Below are positions 1 through 9,571 of a DNA stretch of 46,612 bases, in pieces (within the stretch, counting starts at the first letter, position 1; every line of letters begins with the position of its first letter). The notes beneath the pieces are model-generated. The model was not told where the DNA came from. It worked only from the letters and a program-made list of their open reading frames with translations, and ran no database searches. Source of the DNA: an uncultured Anaerolineae bacterium (GTDB taxonomy: Bacteria > Chloroflexota > Anaerolineae > Anaerolineales > Villigracilaceae); assembly GCA_903838415.1 (NCBI GenBank), contig CAILYI010000280.1, positions 1-46,612 of the forward strand. The letters are read 5' to 3'. The position numbers and the translations under genes were made by a program.

Positions 1-233
1 GGTTTTGGTCTACTGCATCAGTTGTTAAGGTTCAAGCGCTCAGGTGGCGCTTAGTTTCGCATTTCTAAAGTCAAGTTACTGAAGTACCCGTATTATATTA
101 AATTTCGCGCAAATTGAGGAGAGTGCGATTTTGGATGAGTTTTATCGCATCCTTTTTGCACTGGAGCCAAATATTACCAATTTCGGAACGACCACCCCAA
201 ACCCTGGCTTTCCTTTTTTCTGCCGAGCCGCGC

Positions 234-422
234 TTAATGCTCGTGATCTGCCGCGGAAAAATTTTCAGCGCCGGGTAATTTCCCGGCCAGATTCTGGGGC
301 TTGTGGATCATGACCGGCAGGCATTGCGGGCAGAGGTGATAGGTTTCATCGCGATAATCGATGGTCAACAGCGGGATTTCTTGCGAAGTCCGCCCACAGT
401 TCAGGCACATTTTGTCAGACAT
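234..422 (-). CDS. small zinc-ribbon protein
   Basis: A 62-residue protein. It has a CxxC pair near the N-terminus (CLNC, residues 6-9) and a second CxxC (CPQC) near residues 31-34, a four-cysteine zinc-ribbon layout. A good ribosome binding site (AAGGAG) lies 7 bases before the ATG, which supports a real gene despite its size. The C-terminal third (residues 40-62) is polar and looks unstructured. It lies about 100 bases downstream of the SDR gene on the same strand and may be cotranscribed with it. The function is unknown; such proteins often bind nucleic acid or a partner protein, but nothing here says which. Confidence 0.7.
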   Translation of the reverse strand: MSDKMCLNCGRTSQEIPLLTIDYRDETYHLCPQCLPVMIHKPQNLAGKLPGAENFSAADHEH

Positions 423-522
423 AATTTTCTCCTTGAAGATGATATGCCATCAATATAGCATCTTTTCAAAATTGAGGCTGTGACAAATGTCGCATTGCAC
501 AGTACTTTTGTTGAAAACTGAC

Positions 523-1314
523 CTAAAAAGTGCCCTTGAGCATGCCACCGTCAACCGGAAGCATGACTCCCGTCAGATACGAGGCGACTGGCGAAACGAG
601 GAAAGCCGCCACATTGGCGAATTCTTCAGGCGTGGCCATACGCCCAAAGGAGCTTTCCTGAGCCTGCCTGGCAATTTCGGCATCGACGGTGCTGCCGTTA
701 TTTTTGGCGCGGACGGCCATCAATTCAACCACACGCTCGGTCTCCGTCCAGGCCGGCAGAATGGAATTGAAGCGGATGCCATCTTTACCGAGTTCCAGCG
801 CCAGGGATTTGGTCAAACCCACCGTGGCGGCGCGGATGGAGTTGGAGAGCACCAGGTTGGGGATGGGTTGTTTGACGGAGTAGGAGGTCACCGTCAGCAC
901 GCTGGCCGAATCAGATTGGCGCAGAAATGGCAGCGCAGCCTTGATCAGGCGCACATTGCTCATAAAAGACAGGTCAATGGCTTTTTGCCAGGTGGCATCG
1001 TCAAAAAGCTCAAAAGGACCCGGCGGCGGCCCGCCAGCGTTACAGATGAGAATGTCCAACCCACCCAAAGTATCCGCGGCACCGCGAACCAATTTTTCAA
1101 TCGCGGATGGGTCGCTGATATCCCCATCGATGCCGTAGATGGGGGTGCGGGTTTCGCTGGAGAGTTTGAGCACGGCAGTTTGAACGCGGGCTTGATCCCG
1201 GCCGTTGATAACGACCAGCGCCCCTTCAAGAGACAAGGCGCGGGCAGTGGCATAGCCCAATCCGCGCGTGGCGCCGGTGACGAGAATACGTTTATTTTTG
1301 AGCTGTAAATCCAT
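523..1314 (-). CDS. SDR-family protein with atypical active site
   Basis: A 263-residue Rossmann-fold short-chain dehydrogenase/reductase. The dinucleotide-binding motif TGATRGLG is at residues 13-20 and a CNAGG motif at 91-95. It resembles 3-oxoacyl-ACP reductases overall, but where the YxxxK catalytic pair should be it reads S-N-S-I-R (Ser157, Arg161), so both catalytic residues are replaced. A subgroup of BKR-like SDRs with an imperfect tetrad is known, so this may be a functional divergent clade rather than a dead enzyme; its substrate is unknown. The ATG has a strong AGGAGG 3 to 4 bases upstream, which lies at the edge of a palindromic repeat. Upstream on the same strand is the DUF503 gene, suggesting a short operon. 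The SDR fold is certain; the reaction is not. Confidence 0.88.
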   Translation of the reverse strand: MDLQLKNKRILVTGATRGLGYATARALSLEGALVVINGRDQARVQTAVLKLSSETRTPIYGIDGDISDPSAIEKLVRGAADTLGGLDILICNAGGPPPGPFELFDDATWQKAIDLSFMSNVRLIKAALPFLRQSDSASVLTVTSYSVKQPIPNLVLSNSIRAATVGLTKSLALELGKDGIRFNSILPAWTETERVVELMAVRAKNNGSTVDAEIARQAQESSFGRMATPEEFANVAAFLVSPVASYLTGVMLPVDGGMLKGTF

Positions 1315-1323
1315 ATTCCTCCT

Positions 1324-1379
1324 GCAGGGGCAGGGCTGATCCCTGCCTGTAAACGGACAAACCTGTGAGTTTGCCCCTA
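1324..1379. repeat. short palindromic repeat (REP/MITE-like)
   Basis: The stretch has inverted imperfect ends, GCAGGGGCA at the left and TTTGCCCCTAC at the right, and an internal 7-bp perfect hairpin GGCAGGG / CCCTGCC (1329-1335 and 1341-1347, 5-base loop). It fills the gap between the DUF503 stop codon and the SDR start, and its left edge contributes to the SDR ribosome binding site. A related GGGGCGAC palindrome lies after maeB at 42582-42610. Called as a dispersed element because of the symmetry; it could instead act as an attenuator. Confidence 0.5.
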
Positions 1380-1664
1380 CGAAAACATTTCGATTTTCTG
1401 TTCAATGACATCCCCATCCGTCCAATTTGCATCGACCCAGCGCATGACCGTCTGCATCGCCGCGACCAAATGAGCCTGATCGTTTCCAATCAGGGCGCAG
1501 CCAATGACGGTTTGCTGCCAAGCATCCTGCAAATCCATCTCAGCCACGGACAGGTTGAATTCGTGCCGCAAACGCGCCATGATTGGCTTGATGCGTCCGC
1601 GTTTCTCTTTGAGCGAGGCGCAGCCGGGTAGATGCAAATGAATGGTGAGGGTGGCGAGCATCAT
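1377..1664 (-). CDS. DUF503 family protein (YlxP-like)
   Basis: A 95-residue protein matching DUF503 over its whole length. Visible family signatures are the N-terminal strand LTIHLHLPGCASLKEKR, the central FNLSVAEMDLQD and a C-terminal helix with HLVAAMQ. Relatives in Firmicutes (YlxP) sit near rbfA and are thought to be linked to ribosome or RNA work, but the molecular role is not established. There are two adjacent ATG codons and no clear ribosome binding site, so the start may be 3 bases later. It is divergent from folC with about 80 bases between them and is followed by the SDR gene on the same strand. Confidence 0.85.
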   Translation of the reverse strand: MMLATLTIHLHLPGCASLKEKRGRIKPIMARLRHEFNLSVAEMDLQDAWQQTVIGCALIGNDQAHLVAAMQTVMRWVDANWTDGDVIEQKIEMFS

Positions 1665-1705
1665 TTAATAATTGATGAGTAATTCGCGATTTGTGAGCTG
1701 TCCGG

Positions 1706-1735
1706 TTGGACATATTAGGGTTGATAGACTAGAAT
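1706..1735 (+). promoter_or_regulatory. possible folC–lon promoter
   Basis: TTGGAC at 1706-1711 and TAGAAT at 1730-1735 are separated by 18 bases and lie just before the folC ATG at 1743. With this promoter the leader would be almost leaderless. This is a pattern match only. Confidence 0.3.
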
Positions 1736-1742
1736 CGCAAGA

Positions 1743-3047
1743 ATGGATACCGAAACCGCCTACAACCTCGCTCTTGACTATCTTTATAGTTTTGTCGATT
1801 ATAGCCTGAAACACTCTTCAGAACTTGCCAAAGCCGATTTTAACCTGGGACGCATGCGCGACTTGATGACCGCGCTGGGCAATCCGCAGGACACCTATCC
1901 AAGCATGCATGTGGCCGGGACGAAGGGCAAAGGCTCCACCTCGGCTTTGTGCGCCTCGGCGCTGCAGGCAGCCGGTTACAAAGTTGGTCTGTATACTTCG
2001 CCTCACTTGCAGGAATACGGTGAGCGCATCCAGATCAATGGAGAACCCGTCAGCCATGTTGAATTGATCGAATTGATTGAGCTGGTTAAACCGGCCGTGG
2101 CAAAAATCCCACTGCTGACCACTTTTGAAATTACCACGGCGCTGGCCTTTGTACATTTTGCCCAGCAAAAAGTGGATGTCGCCGTCATCGAAGTGGGGCT
2201 GGGCGGACGGCTGGATGCCACCAACATTCTCACGCCGCGCGTATCGGTCATCACGTCGCTTTCTTACGATCACACCGCCGTGCTGGGCAACACCCTGACG
2301 CTGATCGCCGGGGAAAAGGCCGGGATTATCAAACCGGGCATCCCGGTGGTTTCATCGCCACAGAAGGCTGAGTCGCTCAAGGTGCTGGAAAATGTTTCGG
2401 CGGAACGAGGCTGCGAGCTGACCCTGATCGGGCGGGATGTGCGCTATAAAACCGGACAACATTCACTGGATGGACAGGAATTCAGCATTAATCAGGCTGA
2501 ATTCAGCATTCCGCTGCTCGGAACGCATCAGGTGGAAAATGCGGTGACGGCTTATGCCGCGCTCCAGAAGAGCGGATTCAACCTATCAGATGAGATTATC
2601 GCGCAAGGCTTTGCGGAAGTCCGCTGGCCGTGCAGATTTGAAATTGCCAGCCGCGAACCAACCGTCATTTTTGACTCAGCCCACAACGAAGACGCGTTTC
2701 TGCGGCTGACGCAAACGCTGGAAACGTATTTCCCGGGCCGCAAAGTGGTACTGATTCTGGGAATTTCGGAAGACAAGCACCTGACAGCCATGCTCAACGC
2801 GATCAAACCGCTGATCGACAGGCTGATCGTGACTCGCGCTGATCACCCGCGGGCGCTTGAGCCGGAGAAAATCGTCGAAACGGCGAAACAGGTTGGGGTG
2901 GAGGTTGAGTCCGCCGCACCCGTCGAAACGGCGTTGAATCGAGCCCTGGAAATCGCACAAAATAATGGTAGTATTGTCCTATCAGCGGGCAGTATGTTTG
3001 TCACCGCAGAAGTAAAAGCGGCCTGGCAAAAGAAAGTAGCGAAATAA
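1743..3047 (+). CDS. folC: folylpolyglutamate synthase / dihydrofolate synthase
   Basis: A 434-residue Mur-ligase-family enzyme that adds glutamate to folates, and in many bacteria also to dihydropteroate, in the cytoplasm. The ATP-binding loop [11 protein letters not shown] is at residues 56-66. The family block [12 protein letters not shown] is at 150-161 and is followed by [10 protein letters not shown] and GEKAGIIK (176-197). The C-terminal ligase domain begins near residue 290 ([17 protein letters not shown]). Length and motif order are normal. Its stop overlaps the lon start as TAATG, so the two are translationally coupled. Whether it has one or both activities cannot be read from the sequence. 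Confidence 0.96.
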   Translation: MDTETAYNLALDYLYSFVDYSLKHSSELAKADFNLGRMRDLMTALGNPQDTYPSMHVAGTKGKGSTSALCASALQAAGYKVGLYTSPHLQEYGERIQINGEPVSHVELIELIELVKPAVAKIPLLTTFEITTALAFVHFAQQKVDVAVIEVGLGGRLDATNILTPRVSVITSLSYDHTAVLGNTLTLIAGEKAGIIKPGIPVVSSPQKAESLKVLENVSAERGCELTLIGRDVRYKTGQHSLDGQEFSINQAEFSIPLLGTHQVENAVTAYAALQKSGFNLSDEIIAQGFAEVRWPCRFEIASREPTVIFDSAHNEDAFLRLTQTLETYFPGRKVVLILGISEDKHLTAMLNAIKPLIDRLIVTRADHPRALEPEKIVETAKQVGVEVESAAPVETALNRALEIAQNNGSIVLSAGSMFVTAEVKAAWQKKVAK

Positions 3048-5551
3048 TGACAGAGAAGCGGAACATGCCACAAGACGATTGGAACGAAGAAGAAGACGAG
3101 GTTTTCAATACGGCCATCTCGCAGCGGACAGAAGAACTGTACCGGGTGCCGAATCATGAAGTGGATGCAAACGGCATTTTCGAGGCACTAGTGCTGCCGA
3201 TGCGCGACCTGGTGGTGTTCCCGCACATGGTTTCGCCGGTGTTTGTGGATAACGAAGCCGCGATTTTGACTTTGCAAACCGCCCATGAGCGCAATCAAAC
3301 CGTGATTGGGCTGACGCAAAAAGACCCTGAGAAGGAATCGCCCAAAGCGATTGATTTCCTGCCAATTGGGGTGGAAATGGCCGTGGGCCGACTGCTGACC
3401 ATGCCTGACGGCAACAGTTCGGGACTGGTGCAGGGCCGGCGGCGCGTGGAAGTTTTGGAGTTCACGCGGTTTGCGCCCTACATCAAAGTGAAGGCGCAGG
3501 TTGTTCCCGAAACGGAAAAAGCTGATAAGCAGTCGCAGGCGCTGATGCGTTCAGCGCTGAGTCAGTTTGACCGCTGCGTGCAGCTGAATCGCTCCATCCC
3601 GGAAGAAGCCCATTTATTTGCGCTGAATATCGCCGAACCGGGCTGGCTGGCGGATATGATTGCCACGTCGATTTCGGTGTCGTTTGACGAACGCCAGAAA
3701 CTGCTGCTGATGCCTGATCCCAAGGCGCGGCTGGAGCGTGTCAACGAACTGCTGGCGGCTGAAGTGGATGTGTTGGAGCTGGAAGAAGACATCCACACCC
3801 GCGTACAAAATGAAGTGGATAAGAGTCAGCGCGAATTCTACCTGCGCGAACAGCTGAAAGCCATCCAGACCGAACTTGGTGAAGGCGACATCTGGACTCG
3901 CGATGTGAGCGAACTGCGCGAAAAGGTCGAAAAAGCTAAACTCCCCGAAGAAGCGCGCAAAACGGCATTAAAAGAAATCGAGCGGCTCGGACAGATGCCA
4001 CCGATGGCGCCCGAAGTGGGCATCATCCGCAGCTATATTGAGTGGATTCTCGACCTGCCGTGGTCGGTCTTCACTGATGACAATCTGGATGTGCGTCACG
4101 CCGCCGATTTGCTGGATCGTGACCATTACGGTCTGCAAAAAGCCAAGGATCGCATCCTCGAATATATTGCGGTACGGTCACTGAAGCCCAAGAAGGAACG
4201 ACAGCCGATTCTGTGCTTTGTCGGCCCACCCGGCACGGGCAAAACCTCGCTGGGACGTTCGATCGCCGAGGCGCTGGGACGCAAGTTCGTGCGCGTCTCG
4301 CTGGGCGGCGTACGCGACGAGGCTGAAATCCGCGGGCACCGGCGAACGTATATCGGCGCCCTGCCCGGTCGCGTCATCCAAACGATGAAACGCGCCGGGA
4401 GCGGCAATCCGCTCTTTATGCTGGATGAAATCGACAAATTGGGCAATGACTTCCGCGGCGACCCTTCGTCGGCGCTGCTGGAAGTGCTCGACCCGGAACA
4501 GAACAACTCGTTCAGCGATCATTATCTCGAAATCGCTTTCGACCTGTCGAAGGTGATGTTTGTGACAACCGCCAACACCCTCGGCACCATCCCTGAAGCG
4601 CTGCTCGACCGGTTGGAAGTGATTGAGTTCCCCGGCTACATCGAAGAAGAAAAGATGACGATCGCCGATCGTTTCCTGATTCCACGTCAGATGGACGAAA
4701 ACGGGATGCACGACACCAATCTGCGCTTCTCCGAAGCCGGGCTTCAACGCATCATCCGCGAATATACCTACGAGGCCGGCGTGCGCAACCTGGAGCGCGA
4801 AATCGGGCGCGTCATCCGTAAGGCGGCGCGGCTCAAAGCTGAAAAACGCGAATATCCGATCATCATCACGCCCAACCTGGTGGAAAAGTTCCTTGGCCCG
4901 CCGCAATACCTGCGCACCGAGGCCGAACGCCGCGATGAAATTGGCGTAGCCACCTCCCTGGCCTGGACGGAAAACGGCGGCGAGATCATGAACATCGAAG
5001 TAGCTGTCCTGGAAGGCAAAGGCGGGCTGCAAATGACCGGCCAGATCGGCGACGTTATGCAAGAATCGGGCCAGGCCGCGCTGACTTACATCAAATCACG
5101 CGCCGACTTGTTTGGAATTGAACCGGACGTGTTTGAACGGATGGACATCCACGTGCACATGCCCGAAGGCGCCATCCCCAAGGACGGCCCCAGCGCCGGA
5201 ATCACCCTGGCATGCGCCATCCTTTCCGCACTGACGGGACGTCCCATCTACCGCGAAGTGGCCATGACCGGCGAAATCACGCTGCGCGGACGGGTGTTGC
5301 CGATCGGCGGCGTGCGCGAAAAAATGCTGGCCGCCCATCGCGCCGGGCTAAAAATCGTCCTGCTGCCGCTAAAGAACCTGAAAGACCTGGTGGATGTGCC
5401 CAAACGGGTGCGCACCGATTTGAAAATTATCCCGGTGGAACACATGGATCAGGTGCTGGAAGTGGCGCTCTACCCCGAGCCCATCCAGCCGCCACCCCGG
5501 CCGCGCAAACGTCCCGAAGAGCTACAGTCTCAGGACGGCGAAGAAGAATAA
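3047..5551 (+). CDS. lon: ATP-dependent Lon protease
   Basis: An 834-residue LonA-type protease that degrades damaged and regulatory proteins in the cytoplasm. The N-terminal substrate-binding domain begins at about residue 45 ([14 protein letters not shown]). The AAA+ module has Walker A GPPGTGKT at about 393-400 and Walker B FMLDEID near 457-463. The C-terminal protease domain carries the Ser-Lys dyad Ser716 (KDGPSAG) and Lys759 (GVREKML), spaced 43 residues as in the family. The chosen ATG overlaps the folC stop (TAATG); a second ATG six codons on is an alternative. The acidic N-terminal 40 residues and a proline/arginine-rich, acidic tail ([11 protein letters not shown]) extend the core at both ends. 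Confidence 0.98.
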   Translation: MTEKRNMPQDDWNEEEDEVFNTAISQRTEELYRVPNHEVDANGIFEALVLPMRDLVVFPHMVSPVFVDNEAAILTLQTAHERNQTVIGLTQKDPEKESPKAIDFLPIGVEMAVGRLLTMPDGNSSGLVQGRRRVEVLEFTRFAPYIKVKAQVVPETEKADKQSQALMRSALSQFDRCVQLNRSIPEEAHLFALNIAEPGWLADMIATSISVSFDERQKLLLMPDPKARLERVNELLAAEVDVLELEEDIHTRVQNEVDKSQREFYLREQLKAIQTELGEGDIWTRDVSELREKVEKAKLPEEARKTALKEIERLGQMPPMAPEVGIIRSYIEWILDLPWSVFTDDNLDVRHAADLLDRDHYGLQKAKDRILEYIAVRSLKPKKERQPILCFVGPPGTGKTSLGRSIAEALGRKFVRVSLGGVRDEAEIRGHRRTYIGALPGRVIQTMKRAGSGNPLFMLDEIDKLGNDFRGDPSSALLEVLDPEQNNSFSDHYLEIAFDLSKVMFVTTANTLGTIPEALLDRLEVIEFPGYIEEEKMTIADRFLIPRQMDENGMHDTNLRFSEAGLQRIIREYTYEAGVRNLEREIGRVIRKAARLKAEKREYPIIITPNLVEKFLGPPQYLRTEAERRDEIGVATSLAWTENGGEIMNIEVAVLEGKGGLQMTGQIGDVMQESGQAALTYIKSRADLFGIEPDVFERMDIHVHMPEGAIPKDGPSAGITLACAILSALTGRPIYREVAMTGEITLRGRVLPIGGVREKMLAAHRAGLKIVLLPLKNLKDLVDVPKRVRTDLKIIPVEHMDQVLEVALYPEPIQPPPRPRKRPEELQSQDGEEE

Positions 5552-5566
5552 GATTATCGGAACACC

Positions 5567-5610
5567 AAGAAGTAAAAAGTGTAAAACCTGCAGGCCGCTT
5601 TTTACTTCTT
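5567..5610 (+). terminator. hairpin after lon
   Basis: A 13-bp perfect inverted repeat (AAGAAGTAAAAAG at 5567-5579, mirrored at 5598-5610) encloses an 18-base loop that itself holds the palindrome CCTGCAGG. It sits 15 bases after the lon stop and before the next gene. The stem is A/T-rich and no long T-run follows, so it could be a weak terminator or an mRNA-stabilising hairpin. Confidence 0.5.
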
Positions 5611-5642
5611 TCTTGTCACCCATCCTTTGAAGGCGGAGCGGC

Positions 5643-6455
5643 ATGTCAATCTCGTTGAAAGGCAAAGTAATCCTGATCACAGGCGCCTCATCCGGCTTTG
5701 GCGCAGACGCGGCACGCCTGTTCGCCGCGGAAGGCGCCTCAGTGGTGCTGGCAGCGCGTCGGATTGACAAAATGCAAGCCGAGGTCAAAAGCATCCAGGC
5801 CGCGGGCGGTCAGGCCATGGCCACCCCGGTCGATATCAACAACAGTGCCGACATCGAAAACATGGTCCGCAGCGTCATCGAAAACTACGGACGAATTGAC
5901 ATCCTGTTCAACAACGCCGGATTCGGGCGATTGGATTGGTTCGACCGGCTGAATATCGAACGCGACGTTCACACCCAAATCAGCGTCAACCTGACCGGAC
6001 TGATGGAAGTCACACAGGCCATCCTACCGCACATGATCGCCCAGGGCAACGGCCACATCATCAACATGTCATCCGTTGCAGGCTGGATCGCCGCGCCCAT
6101 GTATACCGTTTACGCGGCGACGAAATTTGGCGTGCGCGGATTTACAGACGCCCTGCGCCGCGAAATGAGCCTGCACGGCATCCAGGTTTCCGGCATCTAC
6201 CCGGGACCGGCCGTTACAGAATTTGGGCAGCATACCGGCGAAAGCGTGCTCAAGGGCACCTTCCAGGCTCCGGCGTGGACTTACATGACTTCCGAATACG
6301 TTGCCCGGCGCGTTGTGGAACTGGCCAAAAATCCCCGACGCGCGCTGATCATTCCCTGGTGGTTTCGCCCGGTGCTGTGGCTTGATTACAACTTCCCCGG
6401 CATTGTCGATTGGATCGTCACCCAATTTTTTGTCAAAAAATATCGAAAAATTTAA
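5643..6455 (+). CDS. short-chain dehydrogenase/reductase
   Basis: A 270-residue classical SDR. It has the cofactor motif TGASSGFG at residues 13-20, NNAG at 90-93, the catalytic Ser near 143-144 and the YxxxK pair Tyr157/Lys161, so unlike the SDR at 523-1314 it should be catalytically competent. The AARR after the second strand (37-40) favours NADP(H). The C-terminal 30 residues are aromatic and hydrophobic (WWFRPVLWLDYNFPG) and basic at the end, which suggests membrane association. The ribosome binding site is weak (AAGGCGGAG). The substrate is unknown. It precedes the M24 peptidase by 15 bases and is probably cotranscribed with it. Confidence 0.92.
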   Translation: MSISLKGKVILITGASSGFGADAARLFAAEGASVVLAARRIDKMQAEVKSIQAAGGQAMATPVDINNSADIENMVRSVIENYGRIDILFNNAGFGRLDWFDRLNIERDVHTQISVNLTGLMEVTQAILPHMIAQGNGHIINMSSVAGWIAAPMYTVYAATKFGVRGFTDALRREMSLHGIQVSGIYPGPAVTEFGQHTGESVLKGTFQAPAWTYMTSEYVARRVVELAKNPRRALIIPWWFRPVLWLDYNFPGIVDWIVTQFFVKKYRKI

Positions 6456-6470
6456 CCATTGGAGTTTTTT

Positions 6471-7580
6471 ATGACCCACCCTCGCTTCGAAAAGTTATCC
6501 AACAGCCTGGCTGCAAACAATCTGGATGCCGTCGTCCTCAACCCCGGCCCAACCCTTACCTACATGACAGGTTTGCATTTCCACCTGATGGAACGTCCGG
6601 TCGTCGTGCTCTACGCGCCGGGACGGGATCCGGTCATCGTTTTACCGGAATTGGAATTCGCAAAGGTAAGCAACCTGTCCTACAAAGTGCAGGCCTTCAC
6701 CTACCCCGAGAACCCCGCGGAATGGGTCAAAGCCTTCCAAAAAGGCGCCGAAGCGCTGGGTCTGGATGGGAAAAAGATCGGCGTGGAACCACGCGCCCTG
6801 CGGATTTTGGAATACCGCTATCTGGAACAAGCCGCGCCAAAAGCCAGCTTCCCCGATGCCTCGGCCGCACTGGCGGCGCTGCGCATCCGTAAAGACGCCG
6901 ATGAAATCGTCAAAATGCGCAAAGCGGTGAAAATCGCGCAGGATGGTTTGGAAGCAACCCTTCCATTCATCAAAATTGGCATGAGCGAGGCGGAAATCTC
7001 CAACGAGCTGGTCATTCAACTCCTGCGCCACGGCTCCCAGCCGGAACTGCCCTTCGCCCCGATTGTCTCCGGCGGCCCAAACAGCGCCAATCCACACGCC
7101 GCCCCCTCCGAGCGAAAACTGCAGGCCGGGGATATGCTGGTTGTCGATTGGGGCGCCACTTACGATGGCTATATCTCTGACCTGACGCGCACCTTTGCAG
7201 TCGGCGAAGTAAACGAGGAGAGCCGGAAAATCCACCAGATCGTGCAGGAAGCCAACATCGCCGGGCGCGCTGCCGGGAAAGTCGGAGGGACCTGCGCCGC
7301 AGTGGATATTGCCGCCCGCGGCGTGATCGAAAAGGCCGGATACGGCCCTTACTTCCGGCATCGCACCGGTCACGGCATCGGCATGGAAGGCCACGAAGAT
7401 CCCTACATGCGCGGAGATAATCTCCAGCTGCTCGAAACCGGCATGACTTACACCGTGGAACCTGGAATTTACTTACTGGGTCAGGTGGGCGTGCGCATTG
7501 AAGATAACATGGTGATCACCGAAAATGGCGCCGAAAGCATGAGCGACATGGAACGGGGTATTCGCGTGGTTGGAGCCTAG
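6471..7580 (+). CDS. M24 family metallopeptidase (Xaa-Pro aminopeptidase type)
   Basis: A 369-residue creatinase/aminopeptidase P-like enzyme that removes N-terminal residues preceding proline, in the cytoplasm. The N-terminal creatinase-like domain spans about residues 5-125 and the pita-bread catalytic domain about 135-365. All five metal ligands are present: Asp226, Asp237, His301 (TGHGIG), Glu330 (TVEPGIY) and Glu344 (RIEDN). The start at 6471 is chosen over an in-frame ATG 12 bases upstream because GGAG lies 6 bases before it. The length suits the PepQ/PepP group. Confidence 0.95.
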   Translation: MTHPRFEKLSNSLAANNLDAVVLNPGPTLTYMTGLHFHLMERPVVVLYAPGRDPVIVLPELEFAKVSNLSYKVQAFTYPENPAEWVKAFQKGAEALGLDGKKIGVEPRALRILEYRYLEQAAPKASFPDASAALAALRIRKDADEIVKMRKAVKIAQDGLEATLPFIKIGMSEAEISNELVIQLLRHGSQPELPFAPIVSGGPNSANPHAAPSERKLQAGDMLVVDWGATYDGYISDLTRTFAVGEVNEESRKIHQIVQEANIAGRAAGKVGGTCAAVDIAARGVIEKAGYGPYFRHRTGHGIGMEGHEDPYMRGDNLQLLETGMTYTVEPGIYLLGQVGVRIEDNMVITENGAESMSDMERGIRVVGA

Positions 7581-7603
7581 CGGATTACGGGAAAGCAGCG
7601 CTG

Positions 7604-8155
7604 ATGTCCACCTACTGCGAATACTGCAATACCCACCCTGAAGATTTCTACAATCACACCTATCACAACAGCCAGTATGGATTCCCGCTCGAAGAGGATA
7701 ATCTCCTCTTCGAGCGCTTGATTCTCGAAATCAACCAGGCCGGTCTCTCGTGGATCACGATTCTCAAGAAAGCGGATAATTTCCGCCACGCTTACGCGCG
7801 ATTCGACATCGAAACGGTGGCAAACTTTGGGGAAGCGGATCGGGCGCGTCTTCTGGGAGACGCCGGGATCATCCGAAACCGGTTAAAGGTCAACGCGGCG
7901 ATCGAAAACGCCCGTCGCATCCGGCAAATTCAAATGGAAGTGGGCTCATTCCAAAACTGGCTGGACGCACATCATCCGCTAAGCAAGGACGAATGGACGA
8001 AATTGTTCAAGAAAACGTTCGTGTTTACTGGCGGCGAAATCGTCAACGAGTTTTTGATGTCCACCGGCTATTTGCCCGGCGCACATGACGAAACCTGCCC
8101 GGTGTTTGCCATCATCCAGCAACAAAATCCTCCCTGGCTGCGCCCAACCCGATAA
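7604..8155 (+). CDS. tag: DNA-3-methyladenine glycosylase I
   Basis: A 183-residue base-excision repair enzyme that removes 3-methyladenine from DNA. The zinc ligands match E. coli Tag: Cys5, His21 (YHNSQYG), His161 and Cys165 (HDETC). The base-binding Glu is conserved in LEINQAGLSW (Glu42) and the core motif DAGIIRNR follows. The length is normal. It begins 23 bases after the peptidase stop with only a weak ribosome binding site and is the last gene of the plus-strand block that starts at folC. Confidence 0.95.
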   Translation: MSTYCEYCNTHPEDFYNHTYHNSQYGFPLEEDNLLFERLILEINQAGLSWITILKKADNFRHAYARFDIETVANFGEADRARLLGDAGIIRNRLKVNAAIENARRIRQIQMEVGSFQNWLDAHHPLSKDEWTKLFKKTFVFTGGEIVNEFLMSTGYLPGAHDETCPVFAIIQQQNPPWLRPTR

Positions 8156-8174
8156 TCTGGGCCGCTTTGTCATC

Positions 8175-8212
8175 ACACCGTCCCGAAGGTTGAAAAACCT
8201 TCGGGACGGTGT
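8175..8212. terminator. strong terminator between convergent genes
   Basis: A perfect 17-bp inverted repeat (8175-8191 and 8196-8212) closed by a GAAA tetraloop, followed on the plus strand by TTTTCT. It lies between the tag stop and the sensor kinase stop, so it can end both transcripts, with the T-run favouring the plus strand. Confidence 0.9.
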
Positions 8213-8215
8213 TTT

Positions 8216-9571
8216 CTATGCCGCTTTCAGAACCGGCAGAGCAATTGTGATGGTTGTGCCCTGACCCAATTCGCTTGTGACGGAAATCTGGCCCTGGTGC
8301 AATTCGACCAGGGCTTTGGATATCGCCAGCCCCAGGCCGGACCCATCCTTAACCCGGCTGGAGGTTTGTTTGCCGCGATAGAAGCGATCGAAAACGTAGG
8401 GTAAGTCAGCGGGCGGAATCCCGGAGCCGTCATCCTGGATCGAAAGTCGGACCATATTATCCGACGAATTCGCCGAAAGACGGATGGAACCGCCCGAGGG
8501 CGTATGCTTAAGGCTGTTATCCAGCAAATTGGCGAGTACCTGCCCGATGCGTTCCACATCCACATTGATGAGGGGCAAATCAGGGACAGGTTCGAGCCGG
8601 ATGGTCACGCCCTTTTCAGCTGCGCGGACGGCATAAGCCGAGGCGGAACGCTCCAGAATCGCAACCGGATTGACCGGGCTGCGCTGCAGGGATAATTCTC
8701 CAGATTCTGACAGCGAAATGGTGCGCAAGTCATCCACTAGACGCGAAAGATGCTTGGCTTCATCATAAATAATATCCAGAGTTTCAGGCGTGGCGGGCAA
8801 AACACCTTCGCTCATCGCTTCGGTATGCCCAAGGATGATACTTAACGGATTGCGCAATTCGTGCGCAATGTCCGCCGTCATCTGGCGGCGCAGGTCGCGG
8901 GAGCGTTTGAGACTGACCGTCATCGCATTGAACGACTCGGCCAGCGCGCCAATTTCGTCGCGGGTTGAAATTACCACTTGTTTTTCCAAATCACCTTGCG
9001 CGATCGATTGGGTGGCCGAATTTAGCTCACGCAGCGGGCGGATAATGTTGCGGGCCATCAGCCAGCCAAACAGCAACGCAAGAACGGTGACGGCAATCCC
9101 TCCAAATAACAGGCTGGAATTGATGCGGTGGATATTTTCAGCGGCCACCTCCGTCATATTTTTGGGCGGGCGCATCGGAATCAGGTAGGCCACAGTCTTG
9201 TTCCCAACGGTAATGGGAAAACCGAGATTTATCAGGTCAGGGGAAGGTGTCCCGGGCGGCAGCCGCTTCACCAGTGAAAGCAGGATATTCCCGGCCTGGT
9301 CAATCACCAGATATTCTTTGGCCTGCCCGCTCTGGGCTTTTTGACTGGCAGTTTCGAGCAAAGCACCGGCGCCGGTGAAATTGCCGTTGTCACCATAATA
9401 TTTCACCAGGTTATCGATTAAATCCTTATATTGGGCTTCGTTGGCAAAGCGGTTAAACTCCCGGCTGCTGATTCGTCCCGCCAATAGCGCGATGATAACA
9501 ATGCCTGAAACGCTCATCACCCAAAAGGCCAGGATCAATTTAAGCAGGATGGAGCGGCGAATGGTCATCAT
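8216..9571 (-). CDS. sensor histidine kinase
   Basis: A 451-residue membrane kinase. TM1 is at about residues 11-31 and TM2 at about 152-173, with a roughly 120-residue extracytoplasmic sensor between them. A HAMP linker (174-226) follows, then the HisKA domain with phospho-acceptor His237 (AHELRNP), and the HATPase with N-box NLLDNSLKH (348-356), G1 DDGSGIP (380-386), an F-box near 394-398 and G2 GSGLGL (410-415). All boxes are intact. The response-regulator stop TAA is directly followed by the ATG, so the two are coupled; a GGAAGG ribosome binding site lies inside the regulator's end. The signal is unknown, and the efflux genes upstream suggest cell-envelope or drug stress. Confidence 0.95.
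   Translation of the reverse strand: MMTIRRSILLKLILAFWVMSVSGIVIIALLAGRISSREFNRFANEAQYKDLIDNLVKYYGDNGNFTGAGALLETASQKAQSGQAKEYLVIDQAGNILLSLVKRLPPGTPSPDLINLGFPITVGNKTVAYLIPMRPPKNMTEVAAENIHRINSSLLFGGIAVTVLALLFGWLMARNIIRPLRELNSATQSIAQGDLEKQVVISTRDEIGALAESFNAMTVSLKRSRDLRRQMTADIAHELRNPLSIILGHTEAMSEGVLPATPETLDIIYDEAKHLSRLVDDLRTISLSESGELSLQRSPVNPVAILERSASAYAVRAAEKGVTIRLEPVPDLPLINVDVERIGQVLANLLDNSLKHTPSGGSIRLSANSSDNMVRLSIQDDGSGIPPADLPYVFDRFYRGKQTSSRVKDGSGLGLAISKALVELHQGQISVTSELGQGTTITIALPVLKAA

Noticed and set aside
1-233. Possible gene at the left edge (131-313, 60 codons)
   Set aside because: It overlaps the zinc-ribbon gene antisense, lacks a good ribosome binding site and resembles no family.
487-1308. 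273-codon plus-strand open frame
   Set aside because: Antisense to the SDR gene, whose motifs and ribosome binding site are clear; the frame has no recognisable domain.
4178-5062. 294-codon minus-strand open frame inside lon
   Set aside because: Shadow of the AAA+ and protease domains of Lon.
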